Below are positions 1 through 10,740 of a stretch of 64,000 nucleotides of DNA, piece by piece (the first letter of the stretch is position 1; each line of letters begins with the position of its first letter). The notes under the pieces are model-generated. The model was not told the origin of the DNA, did no database searches, and was given only the letters and a program-made list of their open reading frames with translations. A program made the position numbers and the translations under genes. The stretch is from Takakia lepidozioides (lineage: Eukaryota; Streptophyta; Takakiopsida; Takakiales; Takakiaceae): positions 21,390,001-21,454,000 of the forward strand of contig CM060733.1 in the NCBI GenBank assembly GCA_030704615.1, written 5' to 3'.

Positions 1-650
1 CAAGTACTTCCTTGTTAGCTAAATTCCATCTTTTGGTGAGCCTTGTAATTTAGTCCCAAACTTCGATCTAGAACTTTTTAGATGCTCTGCAGAATGACAA
101 GTACCATGCACAGCTTTCCAACTCGCAAGCAACCCTTTAAATTCTACAGTAATTGCAGATGCTGACACACATATGCAGAACTTGCTCTCGAATCCTTAGA
201 TCTTTCCAGAGCCATTGGTGCAGGCTTTGCTCTATCATTTCTAATCTTCCTGACAAAAATTGTTATAAGTTTCATAGTCTAGATCATCCATCCCGGATAC
301 TCTGATCAGGTATTCCAGTCAATTTGGAATGGGAGGAAATCGGAAAACTTCGTCACGTGCGTTTCCTCCTCGGGCTCGGGTCAAACTTGGAGATTTGTGC
401 ACGATTAGTTTGTGATGCTTACAATCATACATGGGCGCATGTAGGTAGCTGTGAGCAGTCATCCTCGGCCTCCATGCTCATTCAGACAGATGAACAGGCG
501 TTTGAGTGTGGTTCCCGGTTCTTCCTTGCCCTTCCCATCATTTCATGCCAACTTGACAAAACACGGACTATTTCAGGTCTATATCTTCGGTATATGTTGC
601 ATGATGTCATAACGGGTGGGGCCATCCCACACTGATGGAAAGAGTGTAGA
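1..650. other. Unassigned sequence at window start
   Basis: No convincing gene. A 103-codon open frame at 324-635 (+) has no motif I recognise and no clear splice or start context, so I do not call it. Confidence 0.4.
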
Positions 651-776
651 TACTAGCCTACTTACCTAAAACTGTTCCGAGCATCATAACATAACCTCCA
701 GTAAATGAATAAGAAACATCCGTAAGCCGTCGACCAAGCGAGTGCCGGGCCAGGCAGCAATCGGACTCTTGGGAAA

Positions 777-958
777 CAAGCCTCAAACGGCAATTGGCTC
801 TCTTGCTTTGCTTTGGCACAACATAAGAGGAAGGTAAGAGTAGGGAGCATGACTCAGAACAACACACCAATCAGCGCCTTGACACGGTGTAAGGTACTTA
901 GACCACATTTTCTCCATTGACTTGCATGTCTCCGCAAAGTCTCTCGAGAGCCAACAAA
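777..958 (+). repeat. Short dispersed repeat, copy 1
   Basis: About 180 bp, starting CAAGCCTCAAACGGCAATTG and ending GAGAGCCAACAAA. An inner inverted pair, TTGGCTCTC and GAGAGCCAA, gives it a MITE-like outline. It is followed at once by a second, diverged copy at 970-1152, and an inverted third copy lies at 9493-9652. No coding capacity is apparent. Confidence 0.75.
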
Positions 959-969
959 AGCAAGAGAAA

Positions 970-1152
970 ACAAGTCTAAAATGGCGATGGGCTCTCTTGC
1001 TTTGGCAAAACATAAGATGAGGTGAGAGTAAGGGGCATGACGTAGCACAACACACCAATCGCTGGCTTGACACGGTGTAAGGTCCATTGACCACATTTTC
1101 TCCGTTGACTTCAAGATGGTGCAAAGTCTCTCTCTACTAGAGAGCCAACAAA
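970..1152 (+). repeat. Short dispersed repeat, copy 2 (tandem)
   Basis: Diverged tandem partner of the 777-958 copy. It shares the core ACACGGTGTAAGGT, the CACATTTTCTCC block and the GAGAGCCAACAAA end. About 11 bp separate the two copies. Confidence 0.75.
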
Positions 1153-1852
1153 CTTCCAGGAAATCGTAACAGTTTATCAGAAAGATCGTGAACAGTCCAG
1201 GTGACAACTCGTTTTAAGTTACAAACTTGGCTGCAGAATAACTTAGGTGTGCGATCAAACTGAAGGCCAGGAGATGGATGTGAAAGACGTCTGATGACGA
1301 AAAAATTTAGAACTAACTTACATCAACGTGAGTCCAGACTGGCTACCACGTCAGCTGGGTAGGGACAGCTTGAACTTGAGTGGGCATGATTGCGTCTGCA
1401 GCAGTCTGGACCCCAGTCACCGTGAACGTCCTTAGAGACCTGTGAGAACGTCGTTTCTGACGTTCTTGCAGTGAGAAAAAAAAACGTAGAGAAAACGTTG
1501 AGGGATGGATGATAATTTCCAATTGCCCGTGAGAAGTGCAAAATGGATTTCCGTAGATAGAATTCAATTTTGCTACCTTTTTTTTTCTTTTTTTTTTGTT
1601 TTGTTTTTTGAAAGGAAACCACGTGGACCGAGAAACACTAGAGTATGGATGTCATCCATGTAAGGAGGATGAGTATCGTTCATGGCCGTGCGCATATTCC
1701 GCCCGGAACATACGTCGTCTACGTCGAGGTGGGCGGAAGCTGCAGGGAAAGAATAGAGGAAGGTGGGGTAGAGATAGGCAGGGAGGCTGTGCCCGCCAAA
1801 CGCTCTTGCTCGTCTTTCCTGTTTTGGATTCGCTCGTTGTTGGGCTTTGGCA
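1153..1852. other. Intergenic, probable NEET 5' flank
   Basis: No gene seen. It contains a T-rich tract near 1577-1608 and C/T-rich sequence before the NEET start codon. Open frames on both strands here are low-complexity and overlapping, without recognisable domains. Confidence 0.4.
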
Positions 1853-2082
1853 ATGGCAGCCATAGTTCAAGCAAATGGGGTGGTGTCTGCGTCTTCCTTT
1901 CGGGGTGCGGCATTGAGGCAGTCCCGGGCACCGACTTCTGCTGTGAGGATGCCCGCTGTGGGGGTGCGAGCAGAAATTGATACCCAGGTTGTGCTGAATC
2001 CATCGATTTTGAAGAACGTTGACAAGGTGGTCGATACGGTGGTGATTTCCGAAATATCTAAGCCGGTTACTGCGTACTGCAG
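1853..2082 (+). CDS. NEET (CDGSH iron-sulfur) protein, first exon only
   Basis: Translation starts at ATG 1853 and gives an organelle-targeting-like N terminus rich in Ala, Ser and Arg. It is followed by a block ending VVISEISKPVTAYCR, which is the segment preceding the CDGSH motif in plant NEET proteins. The exon ends at 2082 at a good donor (AG|GTACC) in phase 2. Plant NEET proteins are small 2Fe-2S proteins of chloroplast and mitochondrion involved in iron and redox homeostasis. The cluster-binding part (C-x-C-x2-S/T-x3-P-x-C-D-G-S/A-H) should follow in one or two short exons, but I could not find it in the next 900 bp. A stretch at 2125-2180 reads only vaguely like it. The gene is either split by a longer intron, rearranged, or a relic. 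Confidence 0.7.
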
Positions 2083-2999
2083 GTACCAATCTTTCCTGGT
2101 ACTCTGGATTCTCATTGCTAAGTTCTGCTGGAAGATTCCGCTGTCTGTCCCGGTGCTGAAGAAGTCGTTGGGTTGTTACCATAGTGAGGTGTTAAAGTGG
2201 CTTTGCGGTCGTACTTCGACTTGGTGAGTAGTTTCTATAGATGAGAGCGGGTGTTTCGGCAAAAAAAATTGAGTAAGGGCTGGATGGTAGGACCTGGAGT
2301 ATGTTGGTCTTGTCTTTGCATCTTACTCCAGCGAGCGGGATCGAGCTTGGCTGGTATGCCTTAAGCGAGTTGCTTTGGTTTGAGTGTAATGGTGTGAGGG
2401 GTATATGCATTGCTCAATTGGCCTCAGGTTTCCCGCATAACTGTGCTCTTGATTGCTCTTTATACTGGTATGTGCATTTACATGCATTGCGCAGAGCCCC
2501 TATCAATGCAGGGAGGAAAGACTTGTCCCACACCACTCATTTGGTGATTATTATGGATTTGTGTGAGCAGGACAGAGAAGAGGGCTATATATGAGCGAGA
2601 CCAAATCCAAGGCCGGCTTCAACTAGGTGTGATTGAGTATCGCCCGCGGGGCTCCTGGGTGTGCCCCTCACTTGGCCTTTCTTTCCTTAACCTAGAGACC
2701 CCTTTTTCTTCTAATAGCTGGTGATGCAAGGTTGTGTGAACACTTGTATAAGTTCAAGCCTGACACATGAAGAACTGGTTGGTCTTAAGACTGTTTCCCT
2801 GAGTTGGTAATTGGCAGAGGCCTCTTTTTAAGTTATTTGCAATCGAAGCAAAGGTAATCTGCATAACTGCACATGTCTCGGTGAAGAACAAGAATGTTGG
2901 ATGTGATTCTCACATAGAGGCTCCAACACATCTAACAGTAGGAGTTGTTCTTTGGAAAAGAGAATACTGAGAAAACTTGCAAGTAACGAATGTTATATC
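2083..2999. other. NEET intron and/or intergenic
   Basis: No clear CDGSH exon and no domain-bearing frame. It may contain missing NEET exons too short for me to place, and the promoter of the following PPR gene. Confidence 0.35.
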
Positions 3000-4640
3000 A
3001 TGGAACATAGCAGCGTAGAACTGTATAGAGGAGAGGGTTATGATGGTGGTGCAAAGCAGGTGTGCTTTGCAGGAGGACCACGCCAACGGAGACCGCGCCA
3101 ATGGAATACCAAGCAAAGGAGGGGCACCGTGGTCAAGTCTCAGAAGCTGCTAAACCTGGCAAGTAGCTTGAAGTTCTCCTCAACTGAGTATCCCTCTGTT
3201 GCAAGTATCTTGAGTGGATGGTTAGACAGTGTATTTATAGTGTGGTGTGCTCCTAAGAGATATGTTCTAGGAAACATTTGCACTACCAACTAGCTCCAAA
3301 TGGTTTGTAGGGTAGAGGATGGTACCAATTTTGTCTCTGATGTTTGGGTTCTGGGCCAGATAGCAGCACTGTCAAATGTGAAGGAGGAAGTGTATGGTGC
3401 ACTTGATGCTTGGAGTGCATGGGAGCTGGAGTTCCCACTGGTGGCTGTAAAAAAAGCTTTGACGGTTTTGCAAGAAGAGAAGCAATGGAGACGAGTGATC
3501 CAGGTGCCATCATGTCGTGCCTATGCTTACACTTGTCTTGTTTTTAGCTCAGTGAACATGACATTCAAAGTTGCTGCAGTCAGAGAGCAATCAACACTTG
3601 TCCTGTCACAACTCCGTTCAACAAGCAGTTGTTATACATGTGGGGGTTGGAGTTGTGTTGTACTTTGGAGGTTCTATTAGGATGATGTCTAGAAAGTGCA
3701 CACAAACTGTGGCAATGATAGTGCAACACACGTGCTGTTTTTCTTTCCTCAAAATAAGGAAGGTACACCAGTTGCAGATGTGGGGATTTTTTCTGCAGAA
3801 CCAGTGGATTCAGGGCTTGGGTTAAGACGGTCGAAGCAATAGTGCGCTGATGGATTGACTAACACGACAGGTGAGCAAATGGATGTTGAGCAAAGGGCAA
3901 GGGAAGACAATGGGCACATACCTGCAGCTGCTGCGGGCCTTTGATGAGGAGGGCCGAGTGGAGGAAGCAGAAGCCTTATGGGAGAAGTTATTAACTGAAC
4001 ATATGGAGTGTATCCCGCGCACAATGTTTGGTCGAGTGATGGCCATGTATGAGCACCATAACCAGCCCAAACGACTACTCCAGGTACTCGCCTTGAGCAA
4101 TTTGTCTGTAAACACTATAGATGGAATCCTCAAAGTGGTTGCATCAGATTGGTAATTTCTGAGGAACAAATCAGCTAATCTATGAAGGGTTGAAATCTCA
4201 AGGTGTTTGCGGACATGGAGGATTTAGAGGTGAGGCCTGACGAGGGCACTGTGGAGCGGGTGGCACGCACATACGAGCGCCTTGGGTTACTGAAAAGGCA
4301 AGCAGAGGTGCTAAAAAGATATGCTCCAACAAGGTGGGAGTATCGGTATGTTAAAGGCAGGCGCATCAGGTTTCGGGTAACGGACGAAGAAGGTGAAGTT
4401 CCTTGTGGTTTTCACCTTCCTGCAGGCTGTTTGCAACTTCCATGTTGGGTTCATTAGGACCGTTGCCCTACTTAAGTCAAATGAGAATAAGGCCCTATCT
4501 TTGGTGGTGCAGGTGGATCAGCGGAAGAAGAAGAGGAAGAGGCTGATCATGTTGGTGGTGACTGGCCAAGTGATGGGGATGGAGGTTTTGAGCAGGAGGA
4601 AGAAGATAGAATGATTGTGACGGGTGTGTCACATTCATGA
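3000..4640 (+). CDS. PPR protein of the EMB1417 (At4g21190-like) family, five or more exons
   Basis: Exons can be chained by frame and splice sites: 3000 or 3073-3162 (donor CAA|GTAGCT), 3367-3503 (CAG|GTGCC), 3871-4083 (CAG|GTACT), 4203-4392 (AAG|GTGAA) and 4513-4640 (stop TGA). The joined protein carries the signatures of the plant EMB1417 family: [81 protein letters not shown] and [16 protein letters not shown], then an acidic Glu-rich tail. Family members are P-class pentatricopeptide proteins required for embryo development and thought to act on organellar RNA. The N terminus is uncertain: an in-frame ATG lies at 3000, but a plausible acceptor (TTTGCAG) at 3072 suggests an upstream exon may supply the transit peptide. 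Every chained exon keeps an open frame, so the gene looks intact. Confidence 0.85.
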
Positions 4641-4695
4641 TGTGTTGTATGGTTAGTACAGCTCACTAGTAAGGTCAAATATTAAAATTTGAGTA

Positions 4696-5214
4696 ATGTG
4701 CAAAGGGGAGCGAGATGTTGAGACTGTGTTGGATGTTGGATGCGGACAGGGTCTGCTGCTCAATACAGTAGCAGTGCGGCTGAAGAAGGAAGGGGGCGGG
4801 GGAAGGGTAGTTGGTGTGGACCTCTGGCTGGACCGAGGTAGAACGATGGCAGGGACGCTGAAAACCTCAGCCATAGAGGGAACTCACGAGTATGTGACCT
4901 GCAAGACGGGGGATGCTTGCAGTCTTCCTTTCACAGATGCGTGCTGTGATGTCGTCGTCTCAGCACTTCACCTAAGTAACTTTGGAGAGGAGTTCGGAAA
5001 GACAAGTGCAGCTGCGATGGCACAGAGAGGGAAAGCTTTGGAAGAGATCGTGCGGGTACTAAAGCCAGGGGGTCAGGGAACCATTTGGGACATGATGCAA
5101 GCCCCTGAATATGTGCAAAAGTTCCAGGAGTTGGGAATGCTGGAGATCAAGTTGTCGGAATCCATATCCGCGTATATGGTGCCCAGCCAGATCTTGTCAT
5201 TTAAAAAACCTTGA
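4696..5214 (+). CDS. Class I SAM-dependent methyltransferase
   Basis: A 172-residue open frame. Motif I is VLDVGCGQGLLL at about residues 10-21 (SAM glycine loop). The strand-2 acidic motif is VVGVDLWLDRG, followed by GDACSLPFTDACCDVVVSAL and then the post-I/III block EEIVRVLKPGGQGTIWDMM. The C terminus MVPSQILSFKKP matches the usual end of this family (..ARKP), so the 3' end looks complete. Related bacterial and plant proteins carry an N-terminal hydrophobic segment of roughly 80-100 residues that is missing here. The start codon is only 56 bp after the stop of the PPR gene on the same strand, leaving little room for a promoter or a first exon. It could be an independent short gene, the last exon of a transcript overlapping the PPR gene, or a truncated copy. 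Substrate unknown. Confidence 0.75.
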   Translation: MCKGERDVETVLDVGCGQGLLLNTVAVRLKKEGGGGRVVGVDLWLDRGRTMAGTLKTSAIEGTHEYVTCKTGDACSLPFTDACCDVVVSALHLSNFGEEFGKTSAAAMAQRGKALEEIVRVLKPGGQGTIWDMMQAPEYVQKFQELGMLEIKLSESISAYMVPSQILSFKKP

Positions 5215-7886
5215 AGTTGGTGTTCTCCATGGCTGAGATCTTATCCAGCTGCAATCCTGGAGGAAAATGCTAATCCACAAGCCAATAGAATTGGATAATT
5301 GTGGTATGAGAGGAGTCAGCAGAGCTTGAAACCTTTGTTTGTGGTGAATCCAATGATCTGGCGATTCCAGGCTGGAGGAATGAACGACTCTGGAGCTTCT
5401 GGCAGGCCCTAGATTTAAGAACCTTAAACCCTGCACGTTGGGAATCGGATGACATTCAAAGTCTGCCATACCGTGCTTGTTACTTTTTCCTGGAACTGAT
5501 GTCAGTTTAGAGGTTGAATGGAAGGACGGTGTCTTAGCTATCGACCACTTTCGGATGCAATTGTTTACACTCTCCTCAAAGAAAGAGTGTGTCACTACAG
5601 AAGCCTAGGTTCAATCTGGGAGGACTGCCTGATACTGTTACAATCAAACACAGGGCAAGACAGATGTTATGATCGCTTGCTGAGAGCAGGATCTCTACCA
5701 GAAAACCTTTGGAGCACAATAAATCCACTTTGGCAATTGACATCCTTCTTAAGGAAGCAGCTGGACCAGCATGTGGTCACTTAACAAGAATTGTGGGTGG
5801 ACTGGTTTCTTGTCTGGTCAAAGTAATGGAATTGAAATTGGGGATCAGAAGCATTCCAACGGGATCATTTTCTGTATGATGTGCAGGGGGGCAACCGTAT
5901 GCAAATTTTGCCAATTCCCCACACGTCGAAGTAATTATGTTGTCTCACACTCTTGTGTCTATCGTGGAACCAGATAAGTTCAGACGAAAAGGTATCTGCA
6001 GAAAACCTCGCCAAGAGTTCTCTGTCGGACTTCTATGCAAGGCTCTCACATTACAGCCAGTGATCTATGATCTAATAACTTGGGGTCGGCAATAGACTTC
6101 GTGGATCCGACATGATGAAATTGCTGCCTTCTCAGGCATCCCATACATGGGAATTTCTGCGGGCACTATACGGATGTGGTGCCTGGCTATGTATCTCACA
6201 AAAAGTCCGGAGTTGTCAGCGGCGTGCTTATTCCTGAGCTATAATTGAATATCTTTGATATTTTTACATTTTTGTCTTGCATGGAACAAATTATGCGCCC
6301 TGGAGCCAATCAGAGGCTGCCAGACCTTAATAAAGTCTACTAAAAAGTCAAATTGCCAGTACCCGCATAATCAGCAGCACCTGCGTATTGTATTATGCTT
6401 TTTAATCTACCTCAAATATCCTTAACGCACGCACTGGCAAGATGCCGATGCCTACTCCAATCTTCAATTCTCTGGGCGGAACCGGGGTTGCAAATGAAAC
6501 TCTGGACCCGTCTTGTTTCTGAAAGACGATGAGCTCATCCTGTGAAGCTTCTTCTTTCGTGGCTCTGCTGAGCGCGCAGAGAGAGGCCATACCCAAAGCC
6601 CTTCCTTCTCCTGGTGGTGAACTGCCAATTCACCTCACATCACGCGGCAGATTTGCGGACCTGAATCGGACAGCTAGCTTGGGAATGCCGGGCGCGGGAG
6701 CCTTGCAAGTTACAGATCTCAATCTACCCGAACGGACAGAGAACCCAAGAAAGGTATTTGTAACTCTTTGCGTGCTTTTTGCGTCCCTTCGTTGTGTGCG
6801 TCGGAAGTATCCAGCGGGCACGCGACATCCCAGCAGAAACTACACTCCTTTTGGGTGAAGAATCCCAGTTGTTATCATGCAGAAATGCTTTCCTCCTTCC
6901 ATGAGGATCTTCTGATACACTTCTCTGTTCTCCACATTACTGTGTGCGTTCATGAGAGGATGTACTCATAAGACTGTTGCCGTAGCCTTATGGCCATAGA
7001 CCCTGCGCCCATCTGCGAGAGAGACATGAAATGAAATGAAATGCTACTTGGGCAAGAGAGAGAGAGAGATTCACATAGCATGTCAAAGCTAGACAAGGAA
7101 ACACTAAGCACAATGTGCTGTGTTCCCCTCTTTTTAACGACATCATGCCTAATTCTAGGCACCATCAAACTGTCTCTACCCAGATCTGATAAGGTGAGGC
7201 TATCTTCACTTTGGGCCCAATAGAGGTGTCAAGGAGGATTTGTGACTGAAGATGGGATGACAGAATTATCTGGACTCAATTAATGTCTGTTCAGTTGTTT
7301 AAAATGTAACGACATTGCTCTTCATGCCACCTTACTGGATCCATCAGTATGTGAGTCAAGGTTGTTGCAGTCTGTTATTTAGAGGATTCTTGCATGACGG
7401 TTCATTGTAGCCTGGGTGTACATCAGGGCTGTGTTTGAAGGTATGGCTGCTGCCCTCTGGTGTTTCTCACAGAGAAGTCCAAGATCACCGGACTTCAGAC
7501 ATAAGCGGACAGAGGAGGTCCTCTGGATTGAGGGTTGGTCAAACCCACGTTTGATGGAAGCAGAGTTGGCTGCCATGCTACAAGGTTGAGCGCACTCTAT
7601 TGATGGTCCTAGTTTCAATGTGCACCATGGAGCTCCACGCCAAGGGTACTGCTATGATAATGATCTAAGGGTTCCAACTCAAACAAGTAGAATTGGTACA
7701 TTTTCTCCTCAAGGTAGATGATTGTAACCTTGTTCAGATGTAGCAGAGAGGGTCTTCTCCTGAAGAGATTTTCTTTCAGTATCTAGGAGGTTGAGACATA
7801 GCGAGTTTCAGTGCAAAGGCTTGTATCTAAGAGTGTTGAGCTATGCAGGATGAGGTGCACGGATCAGGCAAAGTTGATTGTTGAGC
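5215..7886. other. Long stretch without a recognised gene
   Basis: No domain I can name on either strand. One candidate first exon is the frame at 6529-6755 (+): Ser/Ala-rich N terminus, then a donor-like AAAG|GTATTTG at about 6755. I found no partner exon. A short GA-repeat lies near 7058. Confidence 0.35.
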
Positions 7887-8430
7887 ATAAGACTTCGAAG
7901 GGCATAGTACTTCAACCCTCATCACTGCTATTGAAGAGGGCCTAAGAGAGGGAATAAGAAAGAATTCTTCTACCATTGGCAGGGATGTACAGACACTTAA
8001 GGCAGGTCGTAAGGCAGGTCGTTTCAAACAGGCACTGCACATTTTGAACCAACAAAGCATTCAGGCAGACTCTGATACTTATGCCTGTGTTTTGGAGGAG
8101 TGCATCAACATGAAAGGCCTGGTGGAGGGGAAGCAGGTCCATGTCCACATTGTCCAAAGTGAATTCAAGCCAACCATCTTTCTCCTCAACATCCTGGTTT
8201 ATGTATGCCAATTGTGGGAGCGTGGTGGATGCACGTGAAGTTTTTGACAAAATGCCTCAACGAGATGTGTTTACATGGACTATAATGCTGGATATGTCAA
8301 GCATGGGTGTGATAGGGAGGCTTTCAAGATCTATGAGGAAATGCAACAAGAAGAGGTGGCACCTACCAGTGTCACATTCATTTGCAATCTCAAGGCATGT
8401 GCCAGCGTAGGAGAACTGGAAAAGGGCAAT
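7887..8430 (+). pseudogene. PLS-type PPR protein fragment, two frameshifts
   Basis: Conceptual reading across three frames gives DTYACVLEECINMKGLVEGK, QVHVHIVQSEFKP, MYANCGSVVDAREVFDKMPQ, YVKHGCDREAFKIYEEMQQE and NLKACASVGELEKG, the repeating pattern of land-plant PLS-class PPR proteins. Frame breaks fall near 8200 (FLLN to MYANCG) and near 8275 (TWT to AGYVKHG). Only about 170 residues and 3-4 repeats remain. Sequence after 8430 is unrelated, and the DYW/E domain is absent. This is most likely a decayed or truncated copy. Its position just upstream of mago exon 1 has no obvious meaning. Confidence 0.8.
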
Positions 8431-8622
8431 TGGAAGCAAGCCTCTGAGACCTTCTCTGTTGACTCTTTGACTTCGCAGATCAAACCCGTCCAGAAGAACG
8501 GTATCATCTGCCCCCTTGAATTCGGGACTCCCCACAGCTGCCGCGCGATCCATCTTCCTGCCCTCCCTACTCTCCTATGCCGCCTTGTGAGAGAGAGAAT
8601 TCACAGCCGAGCAACATCGAAC

Positions 8623-8626
<4 letters not shown>

Positions 8627-8667
<41 letters not shown>
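8627..8667 (+). repeat. (GA)n microsatellite in mago 5' leader
   Basis: A perfect GA dinucleotide run of about 20 units immediately before the mago start codon. GA/CT tracts are common in plant 5' leaders. An out-of-frame ATG at 8666 precedes the mago ATG by 5 bp. Confidence 0.9.
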
Positions 8668-8669
<2 letters not shown>

Positions 8670-8670
8670 G

Positions 8671-8880
8671 ATGGCTACGGCGGAGGAGGTGGGAGAGTTT
8701 TATGTGCGCTACTACGTGGGGCACAAGGGGAAGCTCGGGCATGAGTTTTTGGAGTTTGAGTTCCGGCGATAACTTATGCAAACAAACTCCAACTACAAAA
8801 ACGATACGATGATAACGACGGAAGTCTTGCTTACCCAGGCTGCCCTTCGCGAGTGCCGCAGGATTATCAACGATAGCGAG
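8671..8880 (+). pseudogene. mago nashi exon 1, with in-frame stop
   Basis: ATG 8671 opens [20 protein letters not shown] then EFLEFEFRR, the near-invariant start of Mago nashi, the exon-junction-complex partner of Y14. At 8770-8772 there is a TAA where the family has PDGKLRYANN. A net loss of three codons with local scrambling follows. The frame then resumes without shift as [20 protein letters not shown] and [11 protein letters not shown], and ends at a canonical donor GAG|GTGGGT (8880/8881). The matching exon 2 begins at 37911. The stop makes this copy non-functional unless the lesion is an assembly error, so I call it a pseudogene. The splice donor and the rest of the exon are intact, which points to recent damage. 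Confidence 0.88.
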
Positions 8881-9492
8881 GTGGGTGCCATTTGTAATAT
8901 TTTGGTTCAGTAGTTTGTGGACGTAGGTTGTATGATTGAATGTGTTGGACCATGGAGACTTGTACTGGTGGAACAGAAGAAACTGCAAAGGGCGAGCGAG
9001 AGAGGAGCTTTTAGGATGCCAGCTAGTGCCAAGTTTTTGTTTCTCGGCAAGACAGAAGGCCACGTCGACAAGTTCTGGCTAAACCGTAATGTATTTTAGC
9101 CAAAAAAAATCACATTATTTTTAGCCAAATAACTATATTGTTAATAGTTGAATTATTGAGGGGGAAGAAGAGTTAAATCTCAAAGGGTGCCATACGGCCT
9201 CAACAGTCACCATGACCAAGAAGAAAAACCCTAACATATTTTTTATATTTATTCTAACTTAATGATCCCTTAGAGCCAATGTAAGGATCTCTTAAATTGA
9301 AAAAAATAAAAAATAAAAAACTAAATTGCTATTTACGTTCATTGTAAGGATCCCTAATAGCGTTCTAAGCCTCTCTAAGGATTTCATAGAGGGGAAAACA
9401 AATCGGTCAACCATGACAAAGAAGATAAACCTTAACATATTTTTTACATTTATTCTAACAATCCCTTAATATCCTTAGAGCCAATGTAAGGA

Positions 9493-9652
9493 TTTGTTGG
9501 CTCTCTTGTAGAGAGAGACTTTGCATCACGTTGACTTCAACGGAGAAAATGTGGTCAAAGGACCTTACACCGTGTCAAGTCGCTGATTGGTGTGTTGTGC
9601 TGAGTCATCTTACCTTCCTCTTATGAGAGCCAATTGCCGTTTGAGGCTTGTT
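9493..9652 (-). repeat. Short dispersed repeat, copy 3 (inverted)
   Basis: Reverse-complement copy of the 777-958 and 970-1152 repeat, bounded by TTGTTGGCTCTC and GCCGTTTGAGGCTTGTT. It interrupts a family A satellite unit, which shows the repeat is mobile or was recently inserted. About 20 bp of the inner region are missing relative to copy 1. Confidence 0.75.
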
Positions 9653-9945
9653 AGATTGGGAAAATAGAACAAGCTAAATTGCTATTTACATTCGTTCTAA
9701 GGATCCCTTAGAAGCCACTCTAAGGATTTCATAAAGCGGGAAAACAGAAATAGCTAAATGGCTATTTATATTCGCTCTAAGAATCCTTTAGAGCCGCTCT
9801 AGGGGTTTTTTAGAATGGAAAAAAAAAAAAAAAAAAAAAACTATTTTTTTATTTTTTTATTTGAAAGGGTCTGAGGCCCTGATCGAACTTTATTTATAAT
9901 TATTGGAACTAATTTGCTATTTACATTCAATCTAAGTATTACTTA

Positions 9946-10427
9946 GGCCAGCTTTACACTAGGAGTCGTGGCCAAGGGCCGTCGGGAATGCAACGATCCT
10001 ATTGGTCGAGAGCTTAAGGCCGGCCCCAAGACCTTTACACTAGGAGCCGAGGCCGAAATGAAATAATATATTTTATTCTACATAAGTTTGGCCTCAAGTC
10101 GGCCCCAAGGGCAAAAAAGGGGCCCTCATGGTTTGGGGGGCCACCAAGCCTCCTTGGGGCTGACCTCCCCCACACTATAATACTATTACTTTCCTTCATT
10201 CTCAACCGCACGATCCAATCCTCCCCCTCTTCTCCTCTCCTCCTTCGGCCTCCACTTCAACATTATACACTACTACTTGGCCCCAAGAGCTTTACATTAG
10301 GGCCGCCGCCCCCTAGGATATGATATTTTAGTGCTTACTTGAAGCTGCCCAAGATGCAATTGTACCCATATTTTCTCTTCTTTGGCCTCAAGATTTGTTG
10401 GCCTCGACTCCTAGTGTAAAGTGGGCC
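9946..10427. mobile_element. PIF/Harbinger-type MITE with TTA target duplication
   Basis: A 482 bp element. Its left end GGCCAGCTTTACACTAGGAG pairs with right end CTCCTAGTGTAAAGTGGGCC as a long terminal inverted repeat. Flanking TTA at 9943-9945 and 10428-10430 is the 3-bp target duplication typical of PIF/Harbinger. It has no coding capacity. The tip motif recurs inside near 10030-10060 (TTTACACTAGGAGCCGAGGC) and near 10281-10305, as if the element had duplicated its ends or nested on itself. Confidence 0.85.
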
Positions 10428-10740
10428 TTAGAGTAAGAAAATAAAAAAAGATATATTGCTATTTATATTCGCTCTTAGAGCCGCTCTAAGGCGGGGAAAC
10501 AGAAAAAGCTAAATTGCTATTTATTTTTGCTCTAAGGATCCTTTATAGCTGCTCTAAGGATTTATTAGAGCGGGAAAACAAAAAAAATCTAAATAGCTAT
10601 TCACATTTGATCCAAGCATTACTTAGAGCAAGAAAACAGAATAAATTATATTGCTTTTTGCAATCGCTCTAAAGATCCTTAGAACCGCTCTGAGCCGCTC
10701 TAAGGATTTCTTAGAGTGATTAAAAAAACAACACGTTCAC

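Larger units (their letters stand above)
9100..10740. repeat. Palindromic satellite family A
   Basis: Degenerate tandem units of roughly 80-100 bp built on CTCTAAGGAT, CCTTAGAGCC, GCTCTAAGGATTTCTTAGAG and an AT-rich spacer (GGGAAAACAGAAAAAGCTAA, then ATTGCTATTTACATTCG). The conserved part of each unit is an imperfect palindrome. Two insertions interrupt it: the inverted short repeat at 9493-9652 and a MITE at 9946-10427. No genes. Confidence 0.75.

Noticed and set aside
2125-2185. Possible NEET exon 2 (FCWKIPLSV reading)
   Set aside because: Lacks the CDGSH cysteines and histidine; resemblance is too weak.
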